64,000 nucleotides of DNA from Clostridium manihotivorum (GTDB lineage: Bacteria > Bacillota > Clostridia > Clostridiales > Clostridiaceae): positions 4,171,776-4,235,775 of the forward strand of contig NZ_CP025746.1 of assembly GCF_004015185.1 (NCBI RefSeq). The letters run 5' to 3'. Positions 25,395-35,725 of the stretch are shown here, piece by piece. The notes under the pieces are model-generated. The model did no database searches, was not told where the DNA came from, and was given only the letters and a program-made list of their open reading frames with translations. The number at the start of each line of letters is the position of its first letter. Within the stretch, counting starts at the first letter, position 1. The position numbers and the translations under genes were made by a program.

Positions 25395-28300
25395 CTAATT
25401 TTGCCAATCACTTCTTATTAACTGTGCAGAAGCTTTAATTCTATCTAATAATGTATCTTGTCTTTCATCCTCTAATGCTACCTCAGAATTGTTTGGATAA
25501 ATCCCCATGTTTTCAAGCTTATCATAGACAACATTTATTGCTTTTGATTTATCTGAATAAAATTCGCTTCCTCTTATCCTAATAAATCTCCATCCTAATC
25601 TTTCAAGAATAGATTGTCTAATCATATCTTCTTCTAACTTATCTTCTCCATGCCACTTTTCTCCATCACATTCTATTGCAATTTTCTTATCATTATAAAC
25701 TGCAACCATGTCAATCCTGTAAGAACCTACTTTCCATTGTGGCACAATCTTATATCCTTTATCTATTAAGCATCTCATCACTTCTTTTTCGAATTCGGAT
25801 TCAGCCTCTTTCACTAAGTTACTATACTCAATATCCTTTGAATAAGGATTTTTGAAATAATCAAGCAATTCTTTTCTTATATCACCTGGTTTAAGATCAT
25901 TTTCAGAATCAAGTGAGTGTACTAACCATATCTGGTCTCTGGCACGACTTACTGCAACATTGTATCTCTTCTTGTATAAGTCATCATTTCCATACCCATT
26001 CAATCTAAGTGGACCTTCTCCTTCATTTGTATCTACCATACTTAGAAAAATAATATCCCTTTCATCTCCTTGGAAATTAGCAGGATTTCCACATAGGATT
26101 TCCCTCTTTCTGTATTCCATTGGATCCATCTTCTTTTGTAACAACCTATCTATTAAAACGGCTTGTTTATCTCCTCTTAAAGTAATAACACCAAAGGTCT
26201 TCCCTTTATATTCTTCATTTTCACAGCAAGCTAATATCAAGGATACAATAGCCTCTACTTCATTTTCATTTGTTTTACTTACACTTTTAGCACCTTCAAC
26301 TCTATAAATTACTGTAGGAGGTTTAGTAGTTACCTCACTGGCATCTCTTAATGGTTTAATTTGACTATTATATGATAAAATATTTGAATACTGGATTATT
26401 TCAGGTACACATCTAAAATGTTCCTTTAGTCTTACTGGCTGATATCCTGACGCTTGTGCCAAGTCATAGATAGAAAATTTGCCTGAATATAATTTATCAT
26501 TAGGAATGTCATATAAATATTCTCTAATTAATCTATCAACGTCCTCAGTTTTTTCTCCAATTGATAATGGACTGACTTGTTCATTATCTCCAACAACTAT
26601 TATTTGTTTTCCTAAATAAAGTGCCACTAACCCCATAACATCTGCTTGGCTAGCTTCATCAACAATTACTACATCAAATTTGTTTTCACTTGGATTAAAG
26701 TTCTCCACTACTTTACTTAGTGGCATTATCCAAACTGGAACTGCACTTTTGCAACTTGGCATTAATTTTCTAGCCTCTGCTTTATACATCTCTGCTCTTT
26801 TTCCCTTACCGCTTCCTATTTTTCTAATTAACTGCCTCCAGCCTTCAATAGCTCTAACTTGGCCGTTATTATTTTCAAACTCCTTAAGTTTAGCACTCCA
26901 TGCTTTTTTAAAAGCCAAATCCAAAGTATTTTCCTTTAAAACTTCTTCAATTTGAATTATTTCATTTTGAATAGCTTCAATGGATTGTGAATTTCGTTCT
27001 TTTAATTCTTCACTAAATTGAGCAAATAACCATGCATCTTTTATTCTTGTTGGTGGCTTACCTTCTCCGTGTATGTCATTTCTCATTTCAATTTCTTTAG
27101 CCCAAGCTAGAGCATTTTCGCTTAGTTTATCAAGTAAATATCTTCTTCTATCCATTTGCTTTGATAAGCTCTTTAGATTTACTAAAGCTTCATAATATTC
27201 TTTATACATGTCCACATTCTCTTCAAGCAATGCATCTCTTAATCCACCAATAATTCCACTATTCTGTGAAGCTGTATAGTTATTTATTACGTTTGAAATT
27301 GATTCTTTTTGCTTAAGGAACTTACTATATTCCTGTCTTAATATCTCAGACTCAATTACATCTAAAAGTTTCACTCCAAGTTTGCTCTTAATATTTTTTA
27401 ATGTACTATATCTATCACTAGATAAGTCTACATTATTATCAATTAAATCTAATCTTATCCCCAATGAGTTCAATTTTTTAATTGTAGGATCCCAGTACTT
27501 TTCATACCACAGCAGATTTTCTTCAATTCTAGCACAATATTTTTTACAAACCATTTCAAAGGCTTCACCCATTTTATTAGTGTCATCCGCGCCTAAAGGT
27601 GCTATTTGTCTATCCCACCTATTTGCCAATTTATTCTTTTCTTGGGATAGCTCATAATATTTTAATAATGCTTTATATTCATTAACATGCTTTGGAGTAT
27701 TTCCATTAACTTTGCAAGAATTAATTACTGCTTTCATATCTGAGTTCAGTATTAAATTCAGCCTAGTTATCTTCCCCCCAGCTTCTAATTTTTCAATTAT
27801 AGCTTCTAATTGATTTTTCACGTCTACTTTTCCATCAACATTATCAAACTGTGGATTATACTTTAGAATTTCTTCTGATAAGTTAAGGCTCATCATATAA
27901 ACTCTATTTATCTCACTCACAAGATTAATCCAATTTTGTTTAGTAACTTCTTCTCTAGACGCCTCAATAGTAGCTAAAGTCCATTCGTTATCTATATTTA
28001 AAAGTTCTAAAGATTTCTTGATATCGGATATTATGGTCCTTAAATCCTCGATTGTATATTTAGTATTGTTATTGTTCCAATACTCTTTATATTTTTCTAA
28101 CTCTTTCTCTGAAAACTTATTTTTATTAACAATTAGATTATGGAAGTCAATAGGTGTTACCAATTCATCTAATTCGGGAAGTCTATATGAATATTCTTTT
28201 TCTTCATCTAAAGATATAGCTTTATTTGTCTGATATAATTCTATTATTTCAGCTTCAGTTAATGAAGGATTTACTCCTAATTTTATAGGAACCGGAATCC

Positions 28301-29885
28301 ACGAATATTCATCTTTATTTTTACTAATAAACTTAGAAGCTTCTAATGGTTTGTATTCATTTCCATCAATGACTATTGACCTATATTCATTTAATCTTGC
28401 ATTCTTTAACTTCATCTTCAATTCATTTAACTTTTTTATCTGTTCTTTTCTTGCGCTTTCCAAAGATTTAACTTGTTCATCTAAAGTAACAGGATTTAAT
28501 CTGGATCTATTCTCATTTATCTTATCTAATGTTTTTTCCATTTCAGCTCTGCTCTCTGTTGTTGACAATAAACTCAAGCATAGTGATCTTAAATCGCTAA
28601 CCACCTTTTCCTTTAATACAGAAAGAGCTTTTTCACTGTAACTTGTAACTAGTATACTCTTTCCTTGAGATAATAAATGACCGATCATATTGGCTATTGT
28701 ATGTGTTTTTCCAGTACCAGGAGGCCCCTGTACAAGTACTGCGCCTTTGCTTTCAAGATATTTTGCTACTGCTAATTGTTCAGAGTTTGCTGGCTTAGTT
28801 AATAGAACCTCATCATCTATTCCATTAGGATTTAAATTCAATACATTGTTTGAACTTTTTTCTGTTAAAACATTCTCTTCAGTGCATCCCACTACCTCTT
28901 TTAAAAATGAAGGAATATTTTCTACACTATTTATGTCTTCGATTATGCTATCAATAGCAACACCAAATCCTAAATTTCTCTTTCTCAAAAACAATACTGG
29001 TCTTCTATAAACCTGAGGATTATCCGAAACTCTAGTAATTTCATCCTTTGATTTTACAAACTTCCCCTTCGATGATAGTGCATTAGCTAATCTGTTTAAA
29101 AATGATGTAGTATTCTCAACTTCAATTGGTGAATAAATATTTTCTTCAAAATCATTATATATTCCTTTTAGTAATTCATCATTTAAACCATCTATCATAT
29201 AAAATAAACTTCTGTAAATTTCAATTCCTTTGTCAGACTGAGTCAATGTAAATTCAGGAATGTTAGCATCAAACTCTAAATTCACTGATTGTAATAGTAC
29301 TGGGTGATCTATAATCCCACTATTTTTATACAGTAGCATACCATCACCTAAAATTAGCTCTATAGATTCTGATTCCTTTTTAATTCTAGAATACAGCTCA
29401 TAAAATACATTAAACAATTCATCTACAGCCCTTGCTGGCTTTTCTTCTTGAATCCAATTATCTCTTTTTTTCTTCCATTGACCTAATATGTTTACTCTAT
29501 CATTATCTTCTTCAAATTTTTCAATTGTATATGTAGTTTCCGTACTTCCATCTTCTGCAATAGATTCATTTTCAACTTCTATTTCTGCTTTAACTTTAAC
29601 ATCATTATCGATATTCTCCCAACCTGTTTCTACCCACGACTCAAGTTCATTTGGTAAACTAGGACATTCCTTTAACACTGGTCTTCTTACTCTTAATATT
29701 TCGCTATCTTCTTCATCTTGTATAGAATGAATATTATTTACTAAAGTTTCATGTTTAGGCAAATCATCCATCCACTTTTTCCAAACTTGATTTGATATAT
29801 CAGTAATTATTGGATTTTTAATATTATTGTATTGCTTTAAAAAATTAAATAGCCTTATAGCTTTCTCTCTTGAATTTTGATCCAT
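25395..29885 (-). CDS. Large SF1 helicase with C-terminal Vsr/DUF559-type nuclease
   Basis: The protein has 1496 residues. Walker A GAVLVQGPPGTGKTHTIANM is near 385-400. About 670 residues of mostly coiled coil follow, then VVIVDEASQADVMGL (about 1075), IIVVGDNEQVSPLS and NVAVSRARDQIWLVHSLD. The last 140 residues (from about 1360) are a very-short-patch-repair-like nuclease: YRIDMVAVYNDKKIAIECDG, then EKWHG and LERLGWRFIRIRGSEFY. This UPF1-like helicase plus MTES_1575/Vsr nuclease layout recurs in defence islands. It is monocistronic with its own terminator. Single-gene antiphage activity is plausible but not shown by the sequence. Confidence 0.88.
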   Translation of the reverse strand: MDQNSREKAIRLFNFLKQYNNIKNPIITDISNQVWKKWMDDLPKHETLVNNIHSIQDEEDSEILRVRRPVLKECPSLPNELESWVETGWENIDNDVKVKAEIEVENESIAEDGSTETTYTIEKFEEDNDRVNILGQWKKKRDNWIQEEKPARAVDELFNVFYELYSRIKKESESIELILGDGMLLYKNSGIIDHPVLLQSVNLEFDANIPEFTLTQSDKGIEIYRSLFYMIDGLNDELLKGIYNDFEENIYSPIEVENTTSFLNRLANALSSKGKFVKSKDEITRVSDNPQVYRRPVLFLRKRNLGFGVAIDSIIEDINSVENIPSFLKEVVGCTEENVLTEKSSNNVLNLNPNGIDDEVLLTKPANSEQLAVAKYLESKGAVLVQGPPGTGKTHTIANMIGHLLSQGKSILVTSYSEKALSVLKEKVVSDLRSLCLSLLSTTESRAEMEKTLDKINENRSRLNPVTLDEQVKSLESARKEQIKKLNELKMKLKNARLNEYRSIVIDGNEYKPLEASKFISKNKDEYSWIPVPIKLGVNPSLTEAEIIELYQTNKAISLDEEKEYSYRLPELDELVTPIDFHNLIVNKNKFSEKELEKYKEYWNNNNTKYTIEDLRTIISDIKKSLELLNIDNEWTLATIEASREEVTKQNWINLVSEINRVYMMSLNLSEEILKYNPQFDNVDGKVDVKNQLEAIIEKLEAGGKITRLNLILNSDMKAVINSCKVNGNTPKHVNEYKALLKYYELSQEKNKLANRWDRQIAPLGADDTNKMGEAFEMVCKKYCARIEENLLWYEKYWDPTIKKLNSLGIRLDLIDNNVDLSSDRYSTLKNIKSKLGVKLLDVIESEILRQEYSKFLKQKESISNVINNYTASQNSGIIGGLRDALLEENVDMYKEYYEALVNLKSLSKQMDRRRYLLDKLSENALAWAKEIEMRNDIHGEGKPPTRIKDAWLFAQFSEELKERNSQSIEAIQNEIIQIEEVLKENTLDLAFKKAWSAKLKEFENNNGQVRAIEGWRQLIRKIGSGKGKRAEMYKAEARKLMPSCKSAVPVWIMPLSKVVENFNPSENKFDVVIVDEASQADVMGLVALYLGKQIIVVGDNEQVSPLSIGEKTEDVDRLIREYLYDIPNDKLYSGKFSIYDLAQASGYQPVRLKEHFRCVPEIIQYSNILSYNSQIKPLRDASEVTTKPPTVIYRVEGAKSVSKTNENEVEAIVSLILACCENEEYKGKTFGVITLRGDKQAVLIDRLLQKKMDPMEYRKREILCGNPANFQGDERDIIFLSMVDTNEGEGPLRLNGYGNDDLYKKRYNVAVSRARDQIWLVHSLDSENDLKPGDIRKELLDYFKNPYSKDIEYSNLVKEAESEFEKEVMRCLIDKGYKIVPQWKVGSYRIDMVAVYNDKKIAIECDGEKWHGEDKLEEDMIRQSILERLGWRFIRIRGSEFYSDKSKAINVVYDKLENMGIYPNNSEVALEDERQDTLLDRIKASAQLIRSDWQN

Positions 29886-30431
29886 TCTAGTATCACCAAG
29901 CCTTTTTAATAGTTGTTATTTTCTTATTAATAAGTAAACTTATAATAAAAATATTCATTTTAGAACAAATTTATTATTGATATATAGTTTCTATATTATT
30001 AAATTCCCCTGTATATCGAATTTCTTTTTTATTCCACTATTAAATTTAACATCTAAATTTTAATATTACAATAAATGATTCACTTTGAAATTATAGTAAA
30101 TATTAACAATAGCCTGGAAACCGCTTTGTATTCCATTCTGGTTTTATTTTCAGTTGTTTAATTTTATGGATTATTACATTCAAACATATATATAATTAGG
30201 TACCACTTTGTAAAGAATTTTGTTTAATTCTATATTTAAAGTTAGTATAAATTTTGATGTTAATGGCGAAAAAATATCTGATGCACATGAATTAAATTAT
30301 TTCATGCTCATCAGACGCTTATTATCGTTATAAATTTATAATTACTTATACATTTGGACTATATTAGCTTAAAGCAATATGCCAAAAATCATTTATTTTA
30401 CACATTTCATTTCTGAGTCTATTTCTACATT
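29886..30431. other. Intergenic stretch without a gene
   Basis: This 546-nt AT-rich gap has no convincing open frame. It holds only the terminator at 30269-30315 and presumably the promoter of the SF1-Vsr gene near its low end, which I cannot fix. Confidence 0.6.
30269..30315 (-). terminator. Rho-independent terminator of the SF2 helicase-nuclease gene
   Basis: A 15-bp stem with two mismatches (TCTGATGAGCATGAA/TTCATGTGCATCAGA) is followed on the minus strand by TATTTTTT. Confidence 0.7.
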
Positions 30432-32690
30432 CTATATCTCCCCAAAATACTCCCCAATCCTCTCTTCACATCTCCTATAAATCCACTTCTTTTCTTCCCC
30501 ACTAAGCTTCTTCCATATCTTCTTATTAAACTGAATATACTCAATATCCTTGCACTTTTCTAAAAATCTCATATCCTCAAATCGTTTAAAAGGATTTGAA
30601 AATATATTTGCCTTTGCTTTTTTCCTATCTATAACTTCATCGTTATATAGTGATTTCTTCTTTTCAGCTTGAAGACCTCTACATTTTCTATCTTCATAAT
30701 AATCTATAAAGTAATCAACTACATCTTCTACTAGAACTTTTCCATTATCATCACATTGTTCTAACATAGCCATAAGTAATACTGGTTTATATGAGTAAGA
30801 CATATCCATCTTTTCAACAAAGTCTATGAATTTTTCCTTTATGTTTGAGTCATTGATTATATCCCAGTTAAACTCTTGGGCATACTTTATCAATGTTTCT
30901 TCTTTAAAGTATTTGAAGCTTGTATTTCCACATGGGACTTCAAGATCAGCAACTATTTTTCCTTCTCTTATGTACCTTGCTATAGTTTCAGACTGTACAT
31001 CAACTCTTCTAACAAACTCCATCTGAGATATCATGTTTTGTGCTTCTATATTCCAATTAAATAAATCTATATGTTCATAATCTAACACATCTACAGGAAG
31101 ATCAATAAGCTCTACTGGCTTTTCACCTCTTCTAAGTACATCATCTTCTATTCTTTTCTTGTTGCCATTACCTAGAACTAATCCTCCAGGAATATAGTCA
31201 GCTAAGTTAAACATTCTATGGGCTGATAATGGCATATTAAAGAGGTTAGCGTTATCTATAAAGTCAAATACTAATAGGTAATCCTTGCCTTCAGCCTTTC
31301 TTGTACCTCTTCCAAGCTGCTGCATATATATTACTTTTGACATAGTTGGCCTAGCCATGAAAAGTACTTCTGTTCTTGGACTGTCCCAACCTTCATTTAA
31401 TAGATCACAAGCACAAAGCACTTTAACTTCTCCAGCTTCATAATCTTTCAAAACTTTCTCTCTTTTGGATTGCTTCATTCCACCAGAAACTGCCTCTGCT
31501 CTAATGCCTTTTTTTCTAAAAAGTTCTGCAATATCTTCTGCATTATTTACTGATGCACAAAATACCACTGTTCTCTTGTCCTTAACATAATTTATATAAG
31601 TATCTACAATTACATTATTTCTTTCTGGAACAAATAGTTTACTTTCTAAATCCTTAGAATCGTACTTAATTCCTCTTATTCTAACATCAGAAATATCTAT
31701 ATTTGTTTTTATTCTTATACATCTGATTTCCGCAAGTATTCCTTTTTCAACTGCGGTCTTTATATCAAGCTTATGAGCTACATTTTTAAATATTTCAAGT
31801 AAGTCCTCTCCATCAGTTCGCTCTGGAGTTGCAGTAAGACCTAAGGTAAAGCTTGGCTTAAAGTAAGATAATATATCTTTATAGCTTGCAGCTGTACCAT
31901 GATGTGCTTCATCTATAATAATATAGTCAAAATCTTCAGCGTTAAAATCCTTTAAGTTCTGACTGATACTCTGAATAGATGCACAAACCACATGAGCTTC
32001 CTTTTCTTTTATGTCTCCCATGTAAATACCACAGCTAGCATCACTCCAAAGCTCTTTAAACTTTTCATTTGCCTGTGTAATAAGCTCTTTTGTATGGGCA
32101 ATAAATAAAGTTCTCTTACCAATAGATTTTGCATCCTCAACAGCAGTTACAGTTTTACCTGTTCCAGTGGCATGATAAAGTAAAGCAATGGTATCCCCAG
32201 CTGCTCTTAGATTTTTGAGACTTTCAAGAGCTTCTTCTTGATGCTCTCTAAGCTCTAATGTGCTTCCTTTCTGACTAGGCAAATATTCTGAAATATTTTG
32301 CTCCATCAGATCACCTAGAAAAGTAACCATCTCATCCTTAACTTTATCAGGATATTTCTTCATCTGCCCATCAGTCCACCTATAAAGCTTCCAGTTCTTA
32401 TATATAATGCTGTTTTGCTTTAATAAATCATCATAATACTTCTCATGACTTATTTTCCCTGGCTCATGAACACCTTCCCCATCAATTTCTATTGCCACTT
32501 TTTCATTATCAGTAACTATGGCAAAATCAATATATCTACTTCTTCCATAGATATCCTCTATCCCATACTGTATTGCGAGATTATTAGTCTTTTCAGGTCC
32601 AAAGACCTCTGAGAAAAGTTCTATAAATTTATCTTCAGCTCCACTGGCTAGTTTTATTCCTTTGCTTTCTATACTCATCTCATCCACCAT
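30432..32690 (-). CDS. SF2 (SSL2-type) helicase with N-terminal nuclease domain
   Basis: The 752-residue protein starts with a DUF559/Vsr-like nuclease: RYIDFAIVTDNEKVAIEIDG, EKYYDDLLKQNSIIYKNWKL (residues about 50-110). The helicase follows: YHATGTGKTVTAVEDA (about 172), YIIIDEAHHGTAASY (about 258), LGLTATPERTDG and YMQQLGRGTRKAEGKDYLLV. The C-terminal 180 residues are unassigned. The layout resembles HsdR-like or SSL2-type proteins but without partner M or S subunits nearby. Starts at 32690 or 32678 are both possible (GGATC and GGTGG upstream). A defence function is inferred from its place at the edge of the island. Confidence 0.85.
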   Translation of the reverse strand: MVDEMSIESKGIKLASGAEDKFIELFSEVFGPEKTNNLAIQYGIEDIYGRSRYIDFAIVTDNEKVAIEIDGEGVHEPGKISHEKYYDDLLKQNSIIYKNWKLYRWTDGQMKKYPDKVKDEMVTFLGDLMEQNISEYLPSQKGSTLELREHQEEALESLKNLRAAGDTIALLYHATGTGKTVTAVEDAKSIGKRTLFIAHTKELITQANEKFKELWSDASCGIYMGDIKEKEAHVVCASIQSISQNLKDFNAEDFDYIIIDEAHHGTAASYKDILSYFKPSFTLGLTATPERTDGEDLLEIFKNVAHKLDIKTAVEKGILAEIRCIRIKTNIDISDVRIRGIKYDSKDLESKLFVPERNNVIVDTYINYVKDKRTVVFCASVNNAEDIAELFRKKGIRAEAVSGGMKQSKREKVLKDYEAGEVKVLCACDLLNEGWDSPRTEVLFMARPTMSKVIYMQQLGRGTRKAEGKDYLLVFDFIDNANLFNMPLSAHRMFNLADYIPGGLVLGNGNKKRIEDDVLRRGEKPVELIDLPVDVLDYEHIDLFNWNIEAQNMISQMEFVRRVDVQSETIARYIREGKIVADLEVPCGNTSFKYFKEETLIKYAQEFNWDIINDSNIKEKFIDFVEKMDMSYSYKPVLLMAMLEQCDDNGKVLVEDVVDYFIDYYEDRKCRGLQAEKKKSLYNDEVIDRKKAKANIFSNPFKRFEDMRFLEKCKDIEYIQFNKKIWKKLSGEEKKWIYRRCEERIGEYFGEI

Positions 32691-32829
32691 AAGATCCTTT
32701 GCATTTCTTAATAACTATATGTTTTTATTGCTAAATTCTCTGGATTGCAAAATTGTACCTAATCTCTATCATCTAATTGATTGTATAATATCTATAAGCT
32801 TTTATATAAGACTATGATTAAGAATATTG

Positions 32830-33030
32830 TTGAAAATAAATGGTTATACAGGAGACGCTCTATGAGCGAGCTATTAGAATTAAATGATTTTTTCAGATGA
32901 AATGGCGTTAATAAACTGTAATGTCCGAACGTAGTGAGTTTACAGTTTTAGCCATGGAATATGACAAAATCATATTAATTCTTTGCGTAAGCTCATTAAA
33001 GCGTTGGATGACTAACCATTTATTTTCAAC
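32830..33030. repeat. 201-bp imperfect palindrome
   Basis: The ends are a perfect 18-bp inverted repeat (GTTGAAAATAAATGGTTA at 32830-32847 and its complement at 33013-33030). The interior also pairs over long stretches: ATGAGC, AGAATTAA and ATGATTTT segments and a central ACTGTAA/TTTACAGT. It has no open frame. It could be a miniature inverted-repeat element or a long structured RNA. Confidence 0.7.
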
Positions 33031-33052
33031 ACAGTACTTTAATAGCGTATTA

Positions 33053-33087
33053 TATAAAAATTGCATCAGTAATAACCAATGCAATTT
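33053..33087 (-). terminator. Terminator hairpin next to the IS66 insertion
   Basis: AAATTGCAT/ATGCAATTT arms are followed on the minus strand by TTTTTATATAA. The 3' arm contains the 8-bp target duplication of the IS66 element, so the insertion lies directly in this hairpin. Confidence 0.65.
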
Positions 33088-34792
33088 GTAACTATTCAGC
33101 TATAGTATATAATTTTATTTTTGATAAAATTTTAGATATGACAAATAGGGGTATCAAAATTCTTAATACCCCTTAAATAATCTTAGCTAAGCTAAGGTCG
33201 GATCAACTGGATTTTCTGTAAATGTAGATTTTATACACTTAAGTGCATTCATCCCTTGCTTTCGCACCGTGGATACATATCCACGAATACAAGCAAATGA
33301 TTTAGCGCCACTACCACTTCTAAAGGTTCCAGAGATTTTTTGTTTAACCTTAGCCATTCGCAGATCTCGTTCTGCTAGATTATTGTCAAAAGGTATATCA
33401 AAGTCATACATGAAAGCAAGTATCTGTTCTCTATAAGTACTTAATCTATTTAATAAGTTAAGGCTAGTACTTTTCTTTGCTTTCTTTTTAGCGTAAGACT
33501 CACTATTAGCAATATAATCTTCTTTGAAGCCATCATTTAAGATTTGAGTATATCTTTCTTCGAAGGCTTCTATTTTATCTAAGGTTAAAGCATTAGCAAT
33601 GTTCCAATTTAAATCTACTTCTTTCTTTATCTCAGTTAGTAGATTTTTCATTGGTTCAGCCCATGATTGTTTTTCTAGCTCAGAGATACCATTTAGTTCT
33701 CTGAGAATATGGGCGTTACACAGAGAGTGATCGCAATCTGTGTATTGAAGATATGTTTTCCAGCAGTCATGGACTGCTGTTCCGATGAAATTGGGTAAAA
33801 TGCCTATAGAGTCAACAGCTTCTTTACCACGCTTTTCATGAGCTTCATAATATGTGTACTTATCATTTGAAGCAACATGTAGCCATTTGCGCTTTTTATC
33901 TATAGCCACTCCTGTTTCATCAAAATGTACAGCACCTTTAGAATTAATTAATGATGCTTTTATATTTTCTTCAATAGATTTCAAATTTTCATGGCAATAA
34001 TCATTAAAATTAACCATTGATCCTTGACTTAAATTTATATCAAATAAATCTGAGATTAACTCTGCACCACGTTTATACGGAATCAATTGGTATTGAGTTA
34101 AATAAACAGATACAGCCTTTATCTTTTCTCCATATTGTACTGTATTTGTTATTCCCTCTGGGAATTTACCGGTGTTTTTTCTTCTACATCTTGGGCACTT
34201 TTTAATTTCTGCTCTATGTTCAACAACTTTAACTTTTATATCTGGGATATCAACTACTTGACGAATAATATTTCTTTCCGCTTTTACATCCTGTAAGGAT
34301 GTTCCGCATATATCACACGTATCTACACTGTGTGTGATTATTTCGTCAGGATTATCACTAAGTTCAAGAGTCTTTCCTTCATGACCTTCTTGACCACCAG
34401 GATTTTTATCGGTCTTTACTCTTAAGCTTTTAGTTTTCTTTTTAAAACCATCAGATGATGGTGGCTTACTGCTGTTATTACTATTTTTATTAGTCTGGTT
34501 TTCTAGTGACTTAACACGATTTGAAAGAGATTTATTATCTTTTGATAGTGTCTCTATTTGAGAATTCAAACTTTTGATTTCGTTAGTAAGTTCTCTAATA
34601 ACACTCATGACTTGAGTTAATCCTTGATTATATATTTCAATTATTTTTCCTTCGCTCATGGACATCACCGCCTTATCATTAGTTTTTTTCAAGACATGCT
34701 ATATAATATCAAAAACTAAAGATAATAGAAATGGTTTTACGAAAATTAATTTTATAATATTTATCAAATTATTTGAATAGCTGAATAGTTAC
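33088..34792 (-). mobile_element. IS66-family insertion sequence (ISBst12-like, single gene), apparently intact
   Basis: Terminal inverted repeats GTAACTATTCAGCTAT (33088-33103 and complement at 34777-34792) start with the GTAA typical of IS66. TGCAATTT flanks both ends (33080-33087 and 34793-34800), an 8-bp target duplication as known for the family. The element is 1705 bp with one transposase gene and no tnpA or tnpB. Confidence 0.92.
33187..34692 (-). CDS. IS66-family transposase
   Basis: The 501-residue protein has an N-terminal coiled coil, a zinc-ribbon-like segment (CDICGTSLQDV, KKCPRCRRKNTG) and the DDE core: AVHFDETGVAIDKKRKWLHV, GTAVHDCWKTYL, CNAHILREL, PFDNNLAERDLRMAKVK. The frame is uninterrupted. 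The annotated start at 34692 is TTG; ATG codons at 34665 or 34659 are equally possible. Confidence 0.92.
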   Translation of the reverse strand: MKKTNDKAVMSMSEGKIIEIYNQGLTQVMSVIRELTNEIKSLNSQIETLSKDNKSLSNRVKSLENQTNKNSNNSSKPPSSDGFKKKTKSLRVKTDKNPGGQEGHEGKTLELSDNPDEIITHSVDTCDICGTSLQDVKAERNIIRQVVDIPDIKVKVVEHRAEIKKCPRCRRKNTGKFPEGITNTVQYGEKIKAVSVYLTQYQLIPYKRGAELISDLFDINLSQGSMVNFNDYCHENLKSIEENIKASLINSKGAVHFDETGVAIDKKRKWLHVASNDKYTYYEAHEKRGKEAVDSIGILPNFIGTAVHDCWKTYLQYTDCDHSLCNAHILRELNGISELEKQSWAEPMKNLLTEIKKEVDLNWNIANALTLDKIEAFEERYTQILNDGFKEDYIANSESYAKKKAKKSTSLNLLNRLSTYREQILAFMYDFDIPFDNNLAERDLRMAKVKQKISGTFRSGSGAKSFACIRGYVSTVRKQGMNALKCIKSTFTENPVDPTLA

Positions 34793-34929
34793 TGCAATTT
34801 AATTATATACCTTATTTTACTCCTTATCCATAATTTTCATTGTGTTAAAATACTAGTTTCATGAACAATGTGCTGCTAGAAGTACTACACAAATGTGCAT
34901 ATTTTCATCATAATTTCTTTGACAAATTG

Positions 34930-35634
34930 CTATCTAACCACCATCCTCTCCCCAACCCTAATAACATCCGCATCACTAATATTATTAACCTCAACCAATC
35001 TCTGAACTGTAGTCCCATATCTCTTAGCTATAGAGTACAAAGTGTCTCCCTTTACCACAGTGTAATAGTTAGTCTGATCACTTGATGTATTATTCACTGG
35101 TCCATTAATCTCAAAGGCTTTACTGATCCCTTTAAATATGGCCTCTGCCATCTTCTCTGGACTATAGTTATTCATGTCAATAGGGCTGTCACAAAAAGCG
35201 CATTCTATCAGTATTGCTGACATATTGGTGTTCTTTAGAACATAAAGTTCTCTCCGATCCTTAACTCCGCGATTAGTAAAGCCAAGGCTAGTTATCTCAG
35301 GCAATATTATCTTTGCAACTTCCTCTGCTCTCCCTCCAGTTAAACATAAAATCTCCGTTCCATGAGCCCCTTCAAAATAGTTATGGTGAATTGATACAAA
35401 AAAGTCGGCATGTCCATCATTAGCTGCTTGTACCCTTTTGCTTAGTGAATCAATAAGGCTATTTGCACTTTGTGGCAAACATTCTATAACCTTAAGTCCA
35501 GTAGCTCTTAGTTTGTAAGTGAGCTGCCTTCCTACCTCAAGGTTTAGTGAATCCTCCGTCCTTAAACCTACTGCTCCTCCGTCAAAGCTTACATTGTGAC
35601 CAATGTCGATTGCTATTGTGTTTATTTTACTCAT
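34930..35634 (-). CDS. N-acetylmuramoyl-L-alanine amidase with LysM domain (phage-type endolysin)
   Basis: Residues 1-180 are an Amidase_3 domain with the zinc and catalytic set visible: AIDIGHNVSFDGGAVG (His), EDSLNLEVG (Glu), FFVSIHHNYFEG (His) and SAILIECAFCDSP (Glu). Residues about 190-234 are a LysM repeat (YYTVVKGDTLYSIAKRYGTT). There is no signal peptide, as usual for phage lysins released by a holin. It cleaves the amide bond between muramic acid and L-alanine. Together with the split replication gene next to it, it marks a prophage remnant; no holin or structural gene remains. Confidence 0.92.
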   Translation of the reverse strand: MSKINTIAIDIGHNVSFDGGAVGLRTEDSLNLEVGRQLTYKLRATGLKVIECLPQSANSLIDSLSKRVQAANDGHADFFVSIHHNYFEGAHGTEILCLTGGRAEEVAKIILPEITSLGFTNRGVKDRRELYVLKNTNMSAILIECAFCDSPIDMNNYSPEKMAEAIFKGISKAFEINGPVNNTSSDQTNYYTVVKGDTLYSIAKRYGTTVQRLVEVNNISDADVIRVGERMVVR

Positions 35635-35725
35635 TTATTACCACCTCCAACTTGTATATATGCTTGAAGAATCACCAAAACAGTTTCTCCGAAGAAATTT
35701 TTAAAAAAATTATCAAAATTTAATT

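Noticed and set aside
30432..32690. Hachiman helicase (HamB)
   Set aside because: No DUF1837 HamA gene is adjacent, and the protein carries its own N-terminal nuclease domain.
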